The position numbers were made by a program, and so were the translations under genes. Positions 30,953-43,384 of a stretch of 64,000 bases of DNA are shown here, one piece after another. This stretch comes from Macrostomum hystrix (Eukaryota; Platyhelminthes; Macrostomidae): contig CATNEN010000038.1 in NCBI GenBank assembly GCA_950097015.1, forward strand, positions 20,310,001-20,374,000. Direction: 5' to 3'. Position 1 is the stretch's first letter. The number at the start of each line of letters is the position of its first letter. The notes below the pieces were generated by a model. The model searched no databases and was not told the DNA's origin. It saw only the letters and a list, made by a program, of their open reading frames with translations.

Positions 30953-32208
30953 TCAGCATTTGCAGGTGGGGATGTCTGGTCACAGACCACCCCTGTGTCC
31001 AGCCCCTGAGCACAGGCAACTGGGTCCTGCGGTTGCGAGTCGGGGATCGCAATGATTTCCGCCGATGTGTCGAAGGTACATGGATCGACAAAGGAAGTGT
31101 TCTCATAGGTCGCAGGTAGGGATGTCTGGTCACAGACCACCCCCGTGTCCAGCCCCTGAGCACAGGCAACTGGACCCTGCATTTGAGTGCTTTGCACTTG
31201 GAAATCTTTCTCGGTGGAAAGAGTGTGGTTTTCACCCTCTTTGTGAGTGAGCAAACTAGGCTCTTCATTAAAGCTGCACCAGTCGGGGGAGCGCTGCAGG
31301 GGAGGTGCAGTGACAGGAACATGTTCCTGCACCGTTGGATCATCAAATGTTAACGGGGACGGATGATTGTTTTCTCTACGGATAGGATCATTGTGTGGAA
31401 TCAACTGAGAGACCAACGCCCCGAATCTAACATTAGCTCTAGGAGCATTGTTTGTTCGCGAAAAAAATGCGTTTGACTTACCGGAAACGGAGATAAGGTC
31501 AGGAACGACCAGTTGAATGCGATGCGAGACCAGTAGGGAGCGCAGCGCACTTGGAGATGACTTAAAACGCCTACCTAAGTCCTTGGAAGCCCATCGGAAG
31601 CCAACTTGCCAGCCAGTAAGGATGTCAGTTTGGCTGGACGATTCAGCGGCCTCCTCGATAGCAGTCGAGAGACGGAGAAGGCAGGACTCATAGTGTGACT
31701 CCATAGTGTCCTGGGTATTTGTCTCCCAGGTTTCTGCGTTTGACTTCAGACGGCGAATGCAGGCGTCTGAGGGCATGGCAGGGCGAATGAAGGTACGTAG
31801 TTGCTCAGTCTTTCGCTGTACGCCCGCCGGGACTGTTTGCCAGTTGTCCAGGTGGTGAGCCGACCGGAAAAGTTGTTTTACCAGCCGTGCAATGCGGGCA
31901 GCCTCTGCTGACAAAGCATTTTCTGCCACCTTGTGGGCGTTGTCAGTGTGACGGTTCCCTCGGATTCTGTTGCCGTCTCGTCTGTCGGTGTGGTGTGATC
32001 TAAATTCCTCACGATAGCGACTCGGGCCTGACTGGTCTCGAGCGCGGTCTCGAGTGCGTTCTCGTGTGTTCACGTGGCGCCGTCTCCTCTCTGGACTAAT
32101 TCTTGAGGGACGGCTTGTGACAGAGTAGCCCCGGTCTGACTCTTGACGACCACGTTGTTCAGGGCGTCTTGAGTACCACGAGCGTTGGTTGTTGGGCATA
32201 GTAGTCAA
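30856..32208 (-). CDS. PLE first ORF, Arg-rich protein of 450 aa
   Basis: ATG at 32208. The N-terminal 100 residues are very rich in Arg, Ser and Asp (RDRARDQSGPSRYREEF), suggesting a disordered nucleic-acid-binding region. A more ordered middle follows (about 100-240, with a helix-rich LSTAIEEAAESSSQTDILTG), then a Pro/Thr-rich tail. The tail holds a direct duplication of about 25 residues sharing VACAQGLDTGVVCDQTS, encoded at about 30961-31035 and 31102-31176. It could be a Gag-like or ORF1-like RNA-binding protein. No family was recognised with confidence. Confidence 0.6.
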   Translation of the reverse strand: MTTMPNNQRSWYSRRPEQRGRQESDRGYSVTSRPSRISPERRRRHVNTRERTRDRARDQSGPSRYREEFRSHHTDRRDGNRIRGNRHTDNAHKVAENALSAEAARIARLVKQLFRSAHHLDNWQTVPAGVQRKTEQLRTFIRPAMPSDACIRRLKSNAETWETNTQDTMESHYESCLLRLSTAIEEAAESSSQTDILTGWQVGFRWASKDLGRRFKSSPSALRSLLVSHRIQLVVPDLISVSGKSNAFFSRTNNAPRANVRFGALVSQLIPHNDPIRRENNHPSPLTFDDPTVQEHVPVTAPPLQRSPDWCSFNEEPSLLTHKEGENHTLSTEKDFQVQSTQMQGPVACAQGLDTGVVCDQTSLPATYENTSFVDPCTFDTSAEIIAIPDSQPQDPVACAQGLDTGVVCDQTSPPANAEPIASLPKPLPFINVHCGLKRDWKLSPLLKDT

Positions 32209-32360
32209 AAATGGTTAAAAGGCCAAATAAATTTTTTTTGGGGCAACCAAAACACTGAGCACTGGTCCTGGGAGAAGATAGACGAAGGCCTCTCAGAGGC
32301 AATCCACGCACACAGTACTAGATGTTTTGAAATACCGATTTTTTAATATATAGTACGATG

Positions 32361-32399
32361 GACCAAATTTTCGGCCAAAGCTGGGCCTTCTTCAGGGTC
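32361..32399 (-). ncRNA. Hammerhead ribozyme-like motif at the PLE 5' end
   Basis: On the - strand: GACC, core CTGAAGA, AGGCC-loop-GGCC, core GAAA, ATTT, GGTC. Stem I is GACC/GGTC (4 bp) and stem II is GGCC/GGCC with one unpaired A on the 5' side. Stem III is at most one or two pairs, as in the minimal hammerheads known from PLEs. It sits between the TAGA array and the first ORF, where PLE ribozymes are expected. Confidence 0.6.
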
Positions 32400-32402
32400 T
32401 GT

Positions 32403-33085
<683 letters not shown>

Positions 33086-33470
33086 ACTAATTTAGATCTC
33101 TTAAAAAACGTGCTTAAAATATGTTTTAGTCTGTGAAGCTCCGAAGGTAGTGATTAAAAAATGGCTATTGAGTCACATCGAAAATTATCATGCTGCTGCA
33201 AAAAAATTAGACTCTTCAGTCTTAATGACAGGTGGCGCGTGCAAGCTGAGCACCTACTCGCTGACTGCAGGTGTAACTTCAGATGGGAACTATAATTGAA
33301 GTCTTTTGTCCGCTGACTAAATATGGAGAAACGAGTTACACCGTCATTTTTTTAATTCGCGTTTCAACAACCCAGGGAAAGACAGCATATTGATGAGAAA
33401 AGAAACACTTACTTACCAAATAAGGCTATGAAATATACAAGTACACGAAAAAAAATTCTCGGTTTTTTTA
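33086..33470. other. Gene-free unique sequence
   Basis: No coding frame or repeat recognised. Confidence 0.5.
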
Positions 33471-33552
33471 GGGTTGGGGTGTAGCCTAGTGCATAATGTT
33501 TCTCTGACTCGCAACTTGGAGGTCAAGGGTTCGATTTCTGACTACCCTAAAA
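33471..33552 (+). other. tRNA-like sequence (SINE head or tRNA pseudogene)
   Basis: Bounded by complementary TAGGGT and ACCCTA arms. It contains an A-box-like GTGTAGCCTAGTGCATAATG and a B-box-like AAGGGTTCGATTTC. The anticodon arm is poor, so a functional tRNA is unlikely. Confidence 0.4.
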
Positions 33553-33639
33553 ACGCATATATTTCATTGGCAGGATACTTAACTCTAAAGATACTTCAGT
33601 TGTGTCTGTTTAAATTGATAACATGTGAGAACTGAATGA

Positions 33640-34797
33640 GAAACAGGATCTGATTGTTGTGAGAAATGCGTGAGAAACATGATCCGATTGTTGTGAGAAA
33701 TGCATGAGAAACAGGATCTGATTGTTGTGAGAAATGCATGAGAAACAGGATCTGATTGAGGTGAGAAACGCATGAGAAACAGGATCTGATCGGGGTGAGA
33801 AATGCATGAGAAACTGGATCTAATTGTTGTGAGAAATGCATGAGAAACAGGATCTGATTGTTGTGAGAAATGCATGAGAAACAGGATCTGATTGAGGTGA
33901 GAAACGCATGAGAAACATGACCTGATTGGGGTGAGAAATTCATGAGAAACAGGATCTGATTGAGCTGAGAAATGCGTGAGAAACATGATCTGATTGGGGT
34001 GAGAAATGCATGAGAAACAGGATCTGATTGGGGTGAGAAATGCATGAGAAACAGGATCTGATTGGGGTGAGAAACGCAGGAGAAACAGGATCTGATTGGG
34101 GTGAGAAATGCATGAGAAACAGGATCTGATTGGGATGAGAAATGCATGAGAAACAGGATCTGATTGAGGTGAGAAATGCATGAGAAACAGGATCTGATTG
34201 GGATGAGAAATGCATGAGAAACAGGATCTGATTGGGATGAGAAATGCATGAGAAACAGGATCTGATTGGGGTGAGAAATTCATGAGAAACAGGATCTGAT
34301 TGAGGTGAGAAATGCATGAGAAACAGGATCTGATTGGGGTGAGAAACGCATGAGAAACAGGATCTGATTGGGGTGAGAAATGCATGAGAAACAGGATCTG
34401 ATTGAGGTGAGAAATGCATGAGAAACAGGATCTGATTGGGGTGAGAAATGCATGAGAAACAGGATCTGATTGGGGTGAGAAATGCATGAGAAACAGGATC
34501 TGATTGGGGTGAGAAATGCATGAGAAACAGGATCTGATTGAGGTGAGAAATGCATGAGAAACAGGATCTGATTGAGGTGAGAAATGCATGAGAAACAGGA
34601 TCTGATTGGGGTGAGAAATGCATGAGAAACAGGATCTGATTGGGGTGAGAAATGCATGAGAAACAGGATCTGATTGGGGTGAGAAATGCATGAGAAACAG
34701 GATCTGATTGAGGTGAGAAATGCATGAGAAACAGGATCTGATTGAGGTGAGAAATGCATGAGAAACATGATCTGATTGGGGTGAGAAATTTATAAGA
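33640..34797. repeat. 34-bp tandem array
   Basis: About 34 copies of a 34-bp unit containing GATCTGATTGGGGTGAGAAA and TGCATGAGAAACAG. With a 34-bp unit lacking stops in any phase, all three - strand frames stay open for hundreds of codons; these are artefacts. Confidence 0.95.
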
Positions 34798-35735
34798 AAC
34801 AAAACAAATAATGTGAGAATTTTAAGAATGCAATCTGAATTAAAAGTTTTCATAATTTTCTACTACTAATACACTGCTCTTCTACTAGTAAATTGAGTTC
34901 ACTGTGTACGGCATAAAGCAGCTCATAACGCAGATATGTTACGACTTTAATATCTGAGCTAGACATAATTTTCTGATCAGGTCCGACTAGATAAGTTTGA
35001 AACAATCAGCAATGTCAGTTGCATGGGACACGCAAACCTATAGTATATAATCCAACTGTGATATGGAATTATTAGGGATGCCAAATTAGTTATTTTTACC
35101 TGCTTCAAAATGCACGCGAGAACAGAGTTTGTCGCTATTCGATCGATGAGTTTGGATTGATAGTAGAGCTGTCAGGTTAGTCAAACTGAGGGCCAAATGT
35201 AAATCTCGCAGGCGGTTGAGGCGGGTGCAATTTTCGGAAATCAAGCCGACAGGTGGCTGACTCCTTCTGATGGATAAACAACTTTTTGAAACTTATTTTT
35301 CTCTTCACTTCATCCGCTTCAGGGCTTTATAAAGTGGAAATTCTGATTTCAAGTTCTGAGAGGCTCTCGAGTTGCGGGGGACAGCTGGATCCCTTGAGAT
35401 CCCAAGTTACGTACTTCCCAAAAGCACACAGACACTAGCGTTCATTTTTATCTATCTATTAGCCTATACTCAGAATTTACGCTCGCAGTTATGATTTTTT
35501 TCGTCCATAGGTGCTTTAAGCTTCTACATCTGTAGTGAAACGTGACTGACAAGTTGCTCAGCGAAACATTTCCATGAGTATTGAGTCGTGCTTAAGTTAG
35601 AACTCTGTGAAGCCATGCAGGTTTAGTGCTCATTGGCTTTGATTTTGGGTGAATTATAATTTTATGCTCGTAGCTACTCGAAAAAACTGTTTGGAAGGGA
35701 AGAGGGACCCATTTGAGTGTTGCACCAAGAAAGTT
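34798..35735. other. Gene-free unique sequence
   Basis: No gene recognised on either strand. Confidence 0.5.
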
Positions 35736-35737
35736 TC

Positions 35738-36133
35738 CTGAGCGGTTAACGCTTTTGCCTCTCGCGCCAAGGTCCCTGAGCTCGATTCCGCGGCGAGGCC
35801 ACATTCATTTGGGGCGCATCCGCGGAGAGAAGGCTTGGGGGCTTTTCGTGAACTTTACGCCCTTGAGGGCCAACCTCCAAGGCACAGTGAAGTGTACACT
35901 GCCTGACGATGAGAAAGTCAGGGCAGATATACTCACCTGTGTGAGTGCGTGTGTACTACTTACCTGTGTGTACTACCTACCTACTAGATCTACCTGTGTA
36001 CAGAATCTGTGTGCTCAGGAGTCAGCGGAATGAGAAGAATTGCCTCCTCGCTGGCTGCGCGTCTATAGTGTCATCAAATGATGTGCCATTGTCCACAGCC
36101 CACCTGCAATTATTATTATTATTATTATGAGGT
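35738..36133 (+). mobile_element. tRNA-derived SINE, family A, copy 4
   Basis: Head GAGCGGTTAACGCTTTTGCC, then GCTCGATTCCGCGGCGAGGC. Body with CCAAGGCACAGTGAAGTG and GACGATGAGAAAGTCAGG, then a TACCTACC-rich stretch unique to this copy, and a TTA trinucleotide tail at about 36110-36130. This is the only copy on the + strand. Confidence 0.9.
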
Positions 36134-37365
36134 CCCAGCTCGAATACTCGGCGAGGCTACATTGATTTAAACGTTTCGAAGTTAAATAAGAGTCGAGATG
36201 CAGATGGAGAAGGACTCAGAGATAAAGTTTTCGAATAGCGAGTGAAGAATTCGTTAGGGGCAGACAGATGGCTAAGTTGAGTATAAGTTGATGCATAGAA
36301 TCAGAAACAGGATGCAAAGCACGCTTTTTCTTGTTACTTTCTCTTCGCAAGCAAATGAGCAGTATTTTCTCTTGTTTGAGCCAGGGCTTTGAGAAGCAGG
36401 TGCTAGTAGTTTGAAGAAATTCTTTCGCATATAATCCGGCCATGGTCCAAGTTGGCACGTGTTCTGCTCGTGAATCGGACGAAAAGGTGTCATTTTTGTC
36501 CTCTTATGTCTGATGATGATGAAACGATGCATATACCTGAGGTGTAATATGATTTAACTAACGACTGGGTATGAATGAAGCGCGCTATATATGGAACAGC
36601 AGCTGATGAACTTGGCATTTTCTAGCTCACGCACATTATCAAGGGCTTCCAATGACGTACGAGTATAAGCACACAACTCTCTATCTATCTCTACAGTTGA
36701 GTAATAAGTTGTTGCAGAAACTATGGTGATTAATCTGTTCTTTTTTCTTTCAACTTTGTGTATGTGTTTGCTTGCGCAGTTGAAAGGCCTCATGCGGTGC
36801 AGAACATTTAGGACTTCAGTTAATTGACTGAGCCTCTATTTCTCACCTCTCTCTTCGACGAAGCAAACCATATGTTTCAGCGATTGCCGCGTATCGGTTT
36901 TAAGACTTCCCGACCAAAAAAACGGTACAAAATCAAGATGAAAAATTAGGCTACACTTCTGACCGCTCTCGTCAGCAATTTAGTACAGATTTTCGTTTCA
37001 TTTTTTGCTAACCGTTAAGCACCGGAGGCAATAAAAATTCGTTCTTTTGATTCTTTGCAACAATTAAAGAGGGGAAGCAGAATAGTTAGAAAGCTTTGTC
37101 GACTCGTCCATAGTACGTGAAATTCGATACTATCTCAGACCATGAGAGAAATTCGTACATTGTTATAAGCTCTACGTCTTTGTCGATTTTAAATTTTATT
37201 CCCTTACAGAGGGGAACTATGCTACTATTTTACGGCTTCGTTCAAACCACGACACTAATATTAAAGCGGAAGGCCTTATTAACTTTTGTTTAAGAGATGG
37301 AATGGCAGCGAGGATAGTGGGTCTGCATTGCGCGTATATTTATATTATCAACAGAAGCTCGAGAT
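36134..37365. other. Gene-free unique sequence
   Basis: Starts with another short tRNA T-arm-like piece (AGCTCGAATACTCGGCGAGG at about 36138). No gene recognised in the rest. Confidence 0.5.
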
Positions 37366-37369
37366 AGAG

Positions 37370-38230
37370 TTTGAGGGGCCAGAGAGGTTGCTCAAGAGAG
37401 GAACACCGCGGTAGGGCCTCGGACTGCAGGACAGCTCTCACGGAGCAGAAGACTGCCCGCTACGACGCCGCAGATCATTGCGGACGTCGGGTACCAGACC
37501 GCCGAGATAAACCATCTGCTGAAAGCGCGGAAGCACCTCGTCATGCCCGTCTGCGCCTTGGCAGAAGATCGCAGATTCCGTGTCACCAGGCACCATTAGC
37601 GGTCAAGGACAGCATGGCGAGGTTGTCGTCGTCAGTCGGCAGAGCATTCCGTAGTACCCAGTTGATCACCACGATGAACAAGAGCAGCGTATCCTCCTGA
37701 GGCACTCAGGAGGATGTGTCAAAAGTGTCCGATAGGCCGTCCAGCGTCATCACAACAACAACAACAACACCAACATACGCCCAGAGTTACAGTTAGGCGT
37801 CAGAAGGCATGTTTTAAGGCCTGGTTGCGCACATAGGCAAGGCCTCCGGCAGTGTCCGGGGCGCCGGCGTCGGCTAACAGACAGTCGACGTACCGCCACG
37901 GTGGGGCAGAATTCCTCGGCGCGGATTAGGTAGCCTGCCAGCTGTAGTCGCCGACGGCGCGGTAGGTCGCTTGGGCGGGCCAGGCCGGCGCGGCGATAAA
38001 GTGCCGCGTTGGTGATGTGCTCATCAAAGCACAGACTTGACGCTCCAGCGCCTACGTCAGGGTCCATGTCTCGGCGTTGTAAAGCAGGATAATTTCAAAC
38101 ACCGCCTAGGACAGCTCCGTCCTCTGGCGCTCAGGCTAGGGCCGCGGACTGCAGGATAACCCTCACAGAGCGGAAGGCAGCCCAGGCAAGCCCGCGGCGG
38201 CGCCGCACAGTAGCTAACCAGTTGCTATGG
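37370..38230 (-). pseudogene. Non-LTR retrotransposon RT/3' end fragment, decayed
   Basis: On the - strand, broken frames encode phrases typical of the C-terminal half of endonuclease-type non-LTR ORF2 proteins: VVINWVLRNALPTDDDNLAM at about 37625-37690, NAETWTLT near 38075, then ITNAALYRRAGLARPSDLP and RRRRLQLAGYLIRAEE at about 37905-38010. Several stops and frameshifts interrupt it. The GC-rich phrase CGGACTGCAGGA occurs near 37420 and again near 38145, so two partial copies or an internal duplication are present. The clade was not determined. Confidence 0.65.
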
Positions 38231-39180
38231 CAAGTTGTACGCTCCGAGCACCAGGGGTAGCGCGGCCCTCGTTACCGAATCAAAATCCTTCCTGAAGTCT
38301 AGTATACGAAAATCAAGATCAGGAGCAACTGGCGAAAGCGCGCTTCCTTGATAACTCACTAAAAAGCCAGGATATGAGCTACTGTGCCACAGTGGGGCCG
38401 GAACCCAAGGCTAGGTAGCCTTACGGTGCCCAGCTGCTTTGGGATGGCGACGATGTGTACCATGATCCAGTCGGTTCATCACCTCCTCACCGAAAAACAA
38501 GCGGTTCATCACTCTGGCAACCTCACGGTCCTTCGATGGGCAATACAATCAAACAATGCCAGAACATTAGATTGTACATTTTTATGACCATTCCTTTGAC
38601 CGTCAGATAAGTGTACACAAAAAACGACTTATTCGATGTCAGCTTAAATAAGCCTTTATTTTATGCCTTCGATTTTTCCCCCAAAAATTGCGAGTCTGTC
38701 ATTAAATCCTGATTAAGCCATCCATCCTAGGTAAAACTTCACGTACTGGTATTTTCTTTACTTTCTTTGCACCTGTGACGAATCCAGTACGACAGAAAAT
38801 TGGATGTCACATGCTCAGTTGTTTTATTCAGATTTTTTACTGTCAAGGCCACTCACTATTAGCATGCATGTCTGGCGTGATCTGCTAGCTATGGCTCCTA
38901 TTTTTAGCATCAATCGTCGGGGGAAAGACTGGGGAAAGACAACGGGGACTATTTCACTACCCACTGTCTACTTCACGATAGCTCCCAAACCGAGAGACCG
39001 ATTTTCGTGAAAGTCCACCATATCGATAAAAATGTTCCGCCCTTTACAATGAACTAACTTTAGTAAGCATCGTCGAGATATTCAGCGATTCTTCCTGGTG
39101 ACAAGGACAACAAAAATTGTTCTTTAAAAGCCAAAATATATTGGTTCAAAAGTGAAATAAATTAACAAATTAACAAGTAG
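38231..39180. other. Gene-free unique sequence
   Basis: No gene or repeat family recognised. Confidence 0.5.
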
Positions 39181-39184
39181 TTGC

Positions 39185-39345
39185 CACCAGACGTTGAATT
39201 TCTCAACGATTCCGACGTTTTGTGATACTGGAAGTTGTTTCAGCGGATAGAGCGAAAAATCTCAGCCCCTGTTCTGGATTTTCTGGTTGAATATTTTAAA
39301 AGACACAGAAAGAAAAATTTAGGTATTTGAAATACTCGTACCCCC
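39185..39345 (+). mobile_element. SINE-like element, family C, copy 2 (fragment)
   Basis: Shares CGTTTTGTGATACTGGAAGT and TTTCAGCGGATAGAGCG, then GGTTGAATATTTT, in the same order as the copy at 19130-19280 in CCDC81 intron 6. Clearly diverged. Confidence 0.6.
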
Positions 39346-40518
39346 GTGTGAACGAGCCAGACGCACAAACAACATTTCTTATGACCAATGTACATCTCAA
39401 CCCCTCCTCATTTGGCTCCTCAGCCAATCGGAAAGCGCGGCGGGGGAAGAAAGTAAAAACTATCCACTCCATGTTATCTAAAGCTGGTGTGCAACAGGGA
39501 CGGTCAAAAAACTCAAGCCTCACTTAAAAAACAATTTATTGCTGGCAACAACACCGCTACTTTATTAAAGAGCTATTTAATAACTGAAAAATACATCGAA
39601 CAGAAATGCCACGGACACTAGGATAATAATGTTGTTGCATTTTTTACGAAAACAAGCAAAGTAAATCGCAGTGTACATATCTTTGTTAGTATTTATACGA
39701 TACACGAAAATATAAATTTATGAATCAGGAAAACACTCTTCAATAGACTCGCTCGCTTAATATTTTTCAGCGTGCTTTTACCATCCGAGTGAGTCACAGC
39801 CACTGGAATGACGTGAACTATTTGTTTAAATAAAAAAGAAAATTTTCGTTGAAATTTCGTTGAAATAGAGTTGTCAAACAGAGTTATCTCGATTGTAGTA
39901 TGGACATTATTTACCACGACAACAATTCAGACAACCAAAAATTCACTTGTGAAACTAAGCCTATTTGTTTGAGTTTAGTTGGGACATCAAAATGTGACCT
40001 GAATACTGAATTATACTTTAGAATTTATTGTTATACCGATTACAGATAAGAGAAACCTAATTAAGCAAATTTACACATACATATTCCGCCGTATTTTTCG
40101 GAATGCGAATGCCATGCTGGGTAAAGCGAGAGACAAGAAGGTAAGATTCTAGGGAGAGCCACATTTTTGTCAAACGACGGTTGCCAGGACATCACAACTA
40201 ACAAACAACACATATTTATCATAAAAAAATTAATGACGTAACGAAAACTAGTCTCTTTCAAAGTTTATTAAATTCCATTTTCTTCTTTGCAAGTACAGTG
40301 CCATTTACCGATTGATATTCATTGGCTGCTATTTCTAGCTAGGGGCAACTCAAACTGTACGTTCCTTTAAGCCCAAATTATTTTTGAAATTATTAGCTCA
40401 TTGGTCGATCGATATTTTTAGGGTGTACGGCGGTGAATGCTGACCATCTAAACTTTTCTACCCCCAGAGCGTACACAACTTCTCGTTGTCTGATAAAAAA
40501 ACAACAGCAGAAGCAAAT
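39346..40518. other. Gene-free region downstream of the GPCR gene
   Basis: AT-rich. It probably contains the GPCR 3' UTR at its right end (the gene is on the - strand). No clear polyadenylation signal was selected. Confidence 0.4.
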
Positions 40519-43278
40519 CTAATCCTTGAATCTCAGCTGCTGACTGTCCTTTCTGTTCGTCGCCGACGAGTCGCTGTCGATGAACTCCAGGTCGCTGGAG
40601 AGTCGGCGTCGAAGCGCCGGCTGCGGCAGCAAGTCAATCGCCTGGCAGTTGTCCCGCCGCTGTTCTTCCTGATTGCTGTACGCGTTGTACAGGTGCAGCA
40701 GCGGAGACCGAATGGCATCAAATTCATCACCTTCACCGTCGTCAATATCGACATCCGCTGCAGCCGCAGCAGCAGCGGCAGCAGCAGCGGCAGCGGCGGC
40801 AGCAGCCGCGGCGGCTGTTCCGCCTCCTTGCTGAGAGCGGCGTTCGCTCTGAGCTCCTGCTGTTGAGCAATAGCCGTTGCCTGCACGTAGAAGTTAAGGT
40901 AGGCAGAATTGACGCACTAAAGCAGAAAACAGGAGTATTTCTAGTCTACCCGCAGCCAGCGTGGACGCTGACTTTTGAAAACAAACACAGTAGTATACAT
41001 ATGTCCTTACTACACACTCTCAAGGGCATAAGTTGCACAATAAGCCCCTCAAAGCCTTCTCGAAATATGTTGCCTCCACCATCATTGACTAATAATGTCC
41101 TTGAGCAAGACATTCACCAACTAGCATCAGCCTGAATAAATATTTGTGTGGGTGTGGAGACTTGCCCAGTCCACGGACTGAACAGTTGTACAACTGAAAT
41201 AATTAAACTGATTATAATCTGCTCACCGGACAATCTCCTGAGCTTGCGCCTACCGCAGGTCATTAGGTGCACGGCGTGCGCTCTGAAGTGCTTATTCAAG
41301 CCAAAATAGATGAAGAAATTGCAGCTGTAGCACAACAGATTGGGCACGTTGGCGACCAGACGGTATAGCCTGTACACCAGACACTTGTCCAGGCCGCATT
41401 CGCAATCGAACAGCAGCGGAAACAATTTATGAAAAGCGAACATTAGCGGTATCTGGCCCAGCAGTACCAGACAGATGACCACAATTAGCATCGCAGTCAG
41501 GCGTCGCTGGGCCATCTGACGGCGTACACTCACACTGGGACGTTTCAACGGCGTCGTCATAGTTCCCGACATGGACGTTGTGCTGTCTTCGCCGCCGTTA
41601 GCTCCGCCCCAGCGGCTTCGGATGCCGCCACCGCCGCTGCCGCCGCCTCCTCCGCCACCGCCGCTGGCTGAGCTAGTAGAATACTTCTTCATTCGACGCG
41701 ACTGTCTACGAAGCACCCAGATTAGGCACAGATTAGCCACGCACAGAAATGCTATCGCAGCGAACTGGCTAACAATGGCTCTAGCCCAGGTAGATGCCTC
41801 GTACCAGGGACTGGAGAAAAATGTCAGCCTGTCTGTGGCTATGAAGCTGCGATTAAGTCTTTCGTCAAACTGATACTTGGCTCTCAGGCCGAAGAACAAG
41901 TACAGGTTGACCATAGTGGCTGCGGCCAGTATGGCCAAGGTGATGAGAATGGCATTCAGTGAGGTGCATTTGGTCTTGGAGATGTTGTAATGCCGCATTG
42001 AGATGTACCGCTCCAGGGCTAGGCAGACTGTGAGCCAAACGCTGGCCGTTTCCGTGATGCTGCCCAACGGATTCAAAGCGTTTGTCAGCAAGAAATAAAG
42101 GAAAAGCTTTGTTTCTCGAATCAACGCCGAGTCCTGGGGCTTCCTGCGGAATTAAGGGGCCGGTGGACTCACTTTAATTAAACTGACAAACTTACTCGCA
42201 CATAGGATTTCCCATGTGACCGCATTTGTGCGGTGCAAATCTCTCTGTGCTTTGTGGCAGTGGCTTCTCGCAACAATGAGCAAATACACGACCGCAACGT
42301 GGAGACCGCATCCGTCATTGTTAATTGAGTTGCTCCTTCTGGCCTACGTAAAGAAGACGCTGATTCGTTTTTTAAAGATCATTTTAGTCTAGCTTTGGAT
42401 CCCGCAACTTGACCACGAAGATCAAAGACTGAGAAGATTAAAAGGGCGAAAGTGGGCCTCTTTTGAGCATCATTAACTGTACGTTACTTAAGGCAGGTGA
42501 GGGCTTCCTTATTTGGGCTGTTTTAATTTGGAGCTCAAGGGGAAAAAGATTCGTAATTAAATTAGCTGACACTTGCTAGTGGATTCTGGGCGAGGAACTT
42601 TTGATGTTGGTACTTTGATGTGCGTCATACTCATAATAACTAATTAGTGGGAAGACTATGGTTTACTAGTTCGTGCTGAAATTATTATATGAGGACTTGA
42701 GTTGAGATTATGGTTTGGGTATTACTGTTAGATTTATGGTTTTGAGACTAGTGATAGGATTGAGGCATAAGAATTATAATCCTAATTAGAACTAGGATTG
42801 AGATTCGAATTAAAATTAAAATTCGTATTTGAAATATTGAATTTGATTGGTGCTGCTATTGTGAATAGGGATAAGCGCCAGGATTAAGGTATGTGATTAC
42901 TGTTGGGATTAAGGCTAAGGATTAGTATCGGGTTAGTATTATGGTAAGAAGATAATGGTATGAACTGCCGAGATTATGCTACAAAGACTAGCATTTCAAT
43001 AAGAATCCTCACTTTCTCGTGGCCTGCACAAAGCATTCGGGCGCCTTGAGCAGCAGGGTGAGTATATCGAACAGGGCCAGTGCCGACATGAACACAAACG
43101 GCGCCCCTTTGAACTCTTTGCCAGTGAAGAACACGGCCATTGTGACGGCGTTGAGGCCCAGGCCGGCGAAACAGATGCACAGCTGAGCCAGGTAGGCCGG
43201 GTGTTCCACATTCACCGCGAATTCCACAATGGACTGGCAGGACTCGGTGCTGTTCTTGGCTGACGCGTTCAGCTGCAT
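40519..43278 (-). CDS. Class A (rhodopsin-type) GPCR, probably peptide receptor (3 exons)
   Basis: Coding exons on the - strand: 43278-43013, 42143-41227, 40880-40519. GT-AG introns and matching phases give 1545 nt (514 aa). Exon 1: NAS and NST glycosylation sites, TM1 with GLNAVT, TM2 with LALFD. Exon 2: TM3 ETASVWLTVCLALERY with the ERY motif; TM4; TM5 FLCVANLCLIWVL; a long third intracellular loop with an interrupted polyglycine run; TM6 AMLIVVICLVLLGQIPLMF; TM7 ending NFFIYF, a divergent NPxxY. Exon 3: cytoplasmic tail with about 17 consecutive Ala, then an acidic stretch and EFDAIRSPLLHLYN. TM3 resembles FMRFamide/myosuppressin-type receptors; the ligand is inferred only at that level. 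The start at 43278 is preferred because it precedes the glycosylation sites; an in-frame ATG at 43356 would give 540 aa. Confidence 0.9.
40948..41090 (-). mobile_element. tRNA-derived SINE family A fragment in GPCR intron 2
   Basis: On the + strand it reads CCCGCAGCCAGCGTGGACGC then CTCTCAAGGGCATAAGTTGC and CTCAAAGCCTTCTCG, in the order seen in family A. The head and tail are lost. It lies in the intron between GPCR exons 2 and 3. Confidence 0.6.
41160..41200 (+). mobile_element. Fragment of the SINE 3' module shared with 50.7 kb
   Basis: CCCAGTCCACGGACTGAACA followed by GTTGTAC is similar to the sequence at about 50718-50745 in the family B SINE and to 19297-19320. Located in GPCR intron 2. 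Confidence 0.4.
42144..43012 (-). other. GPCR intron 1
   Basis: Unique sequence with a degenerate GATTAGGATT-like simple stretch at about 42690-42960. No exon-like frame seen. Confidence 0.5.
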
Positions 43279-43384
43279 TGCCAGCCAAGTCTGGGCAACA
43301 ATGCGATGAGTAGATGAGATTATTGACACTGAGTTTGAACGAATTATTATTGGCATTAGGCTTTAGATGGCTAGATAAAATTCT

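Larger units (their letters stand above)
23248..32402 (-). mobile_element. Penelope-like retroelement, interrupted by a gypsy element
   Basis: Two PLE segments, 23248-25040 (3' part) and 30090-32402 (5' part), flank a gypsy insertion at 25041-30089. Order on the - strand: hammerhead-like motif (32399-32361), Arg-rich ORF (32208-30856), SGNH-like ORF in the -1 frame (to 30389), frameshift heptamer (30398-30392), RT N-terminus (to 30090), gypsy, then RT core and GIY-YIG domain (to about 23270). The reading frame across the gypsy resumes with PLE-type sequence, so both halves belong to one element. The RT is disrupted at several points, so this copy is inactive. Confidence 0.9.

Noticed and set aside
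33585-34853. 422-codon - strand ORF with 34-residue repeats
   Set aside because: The same artefact from the 34-bp array; all three frames are open.
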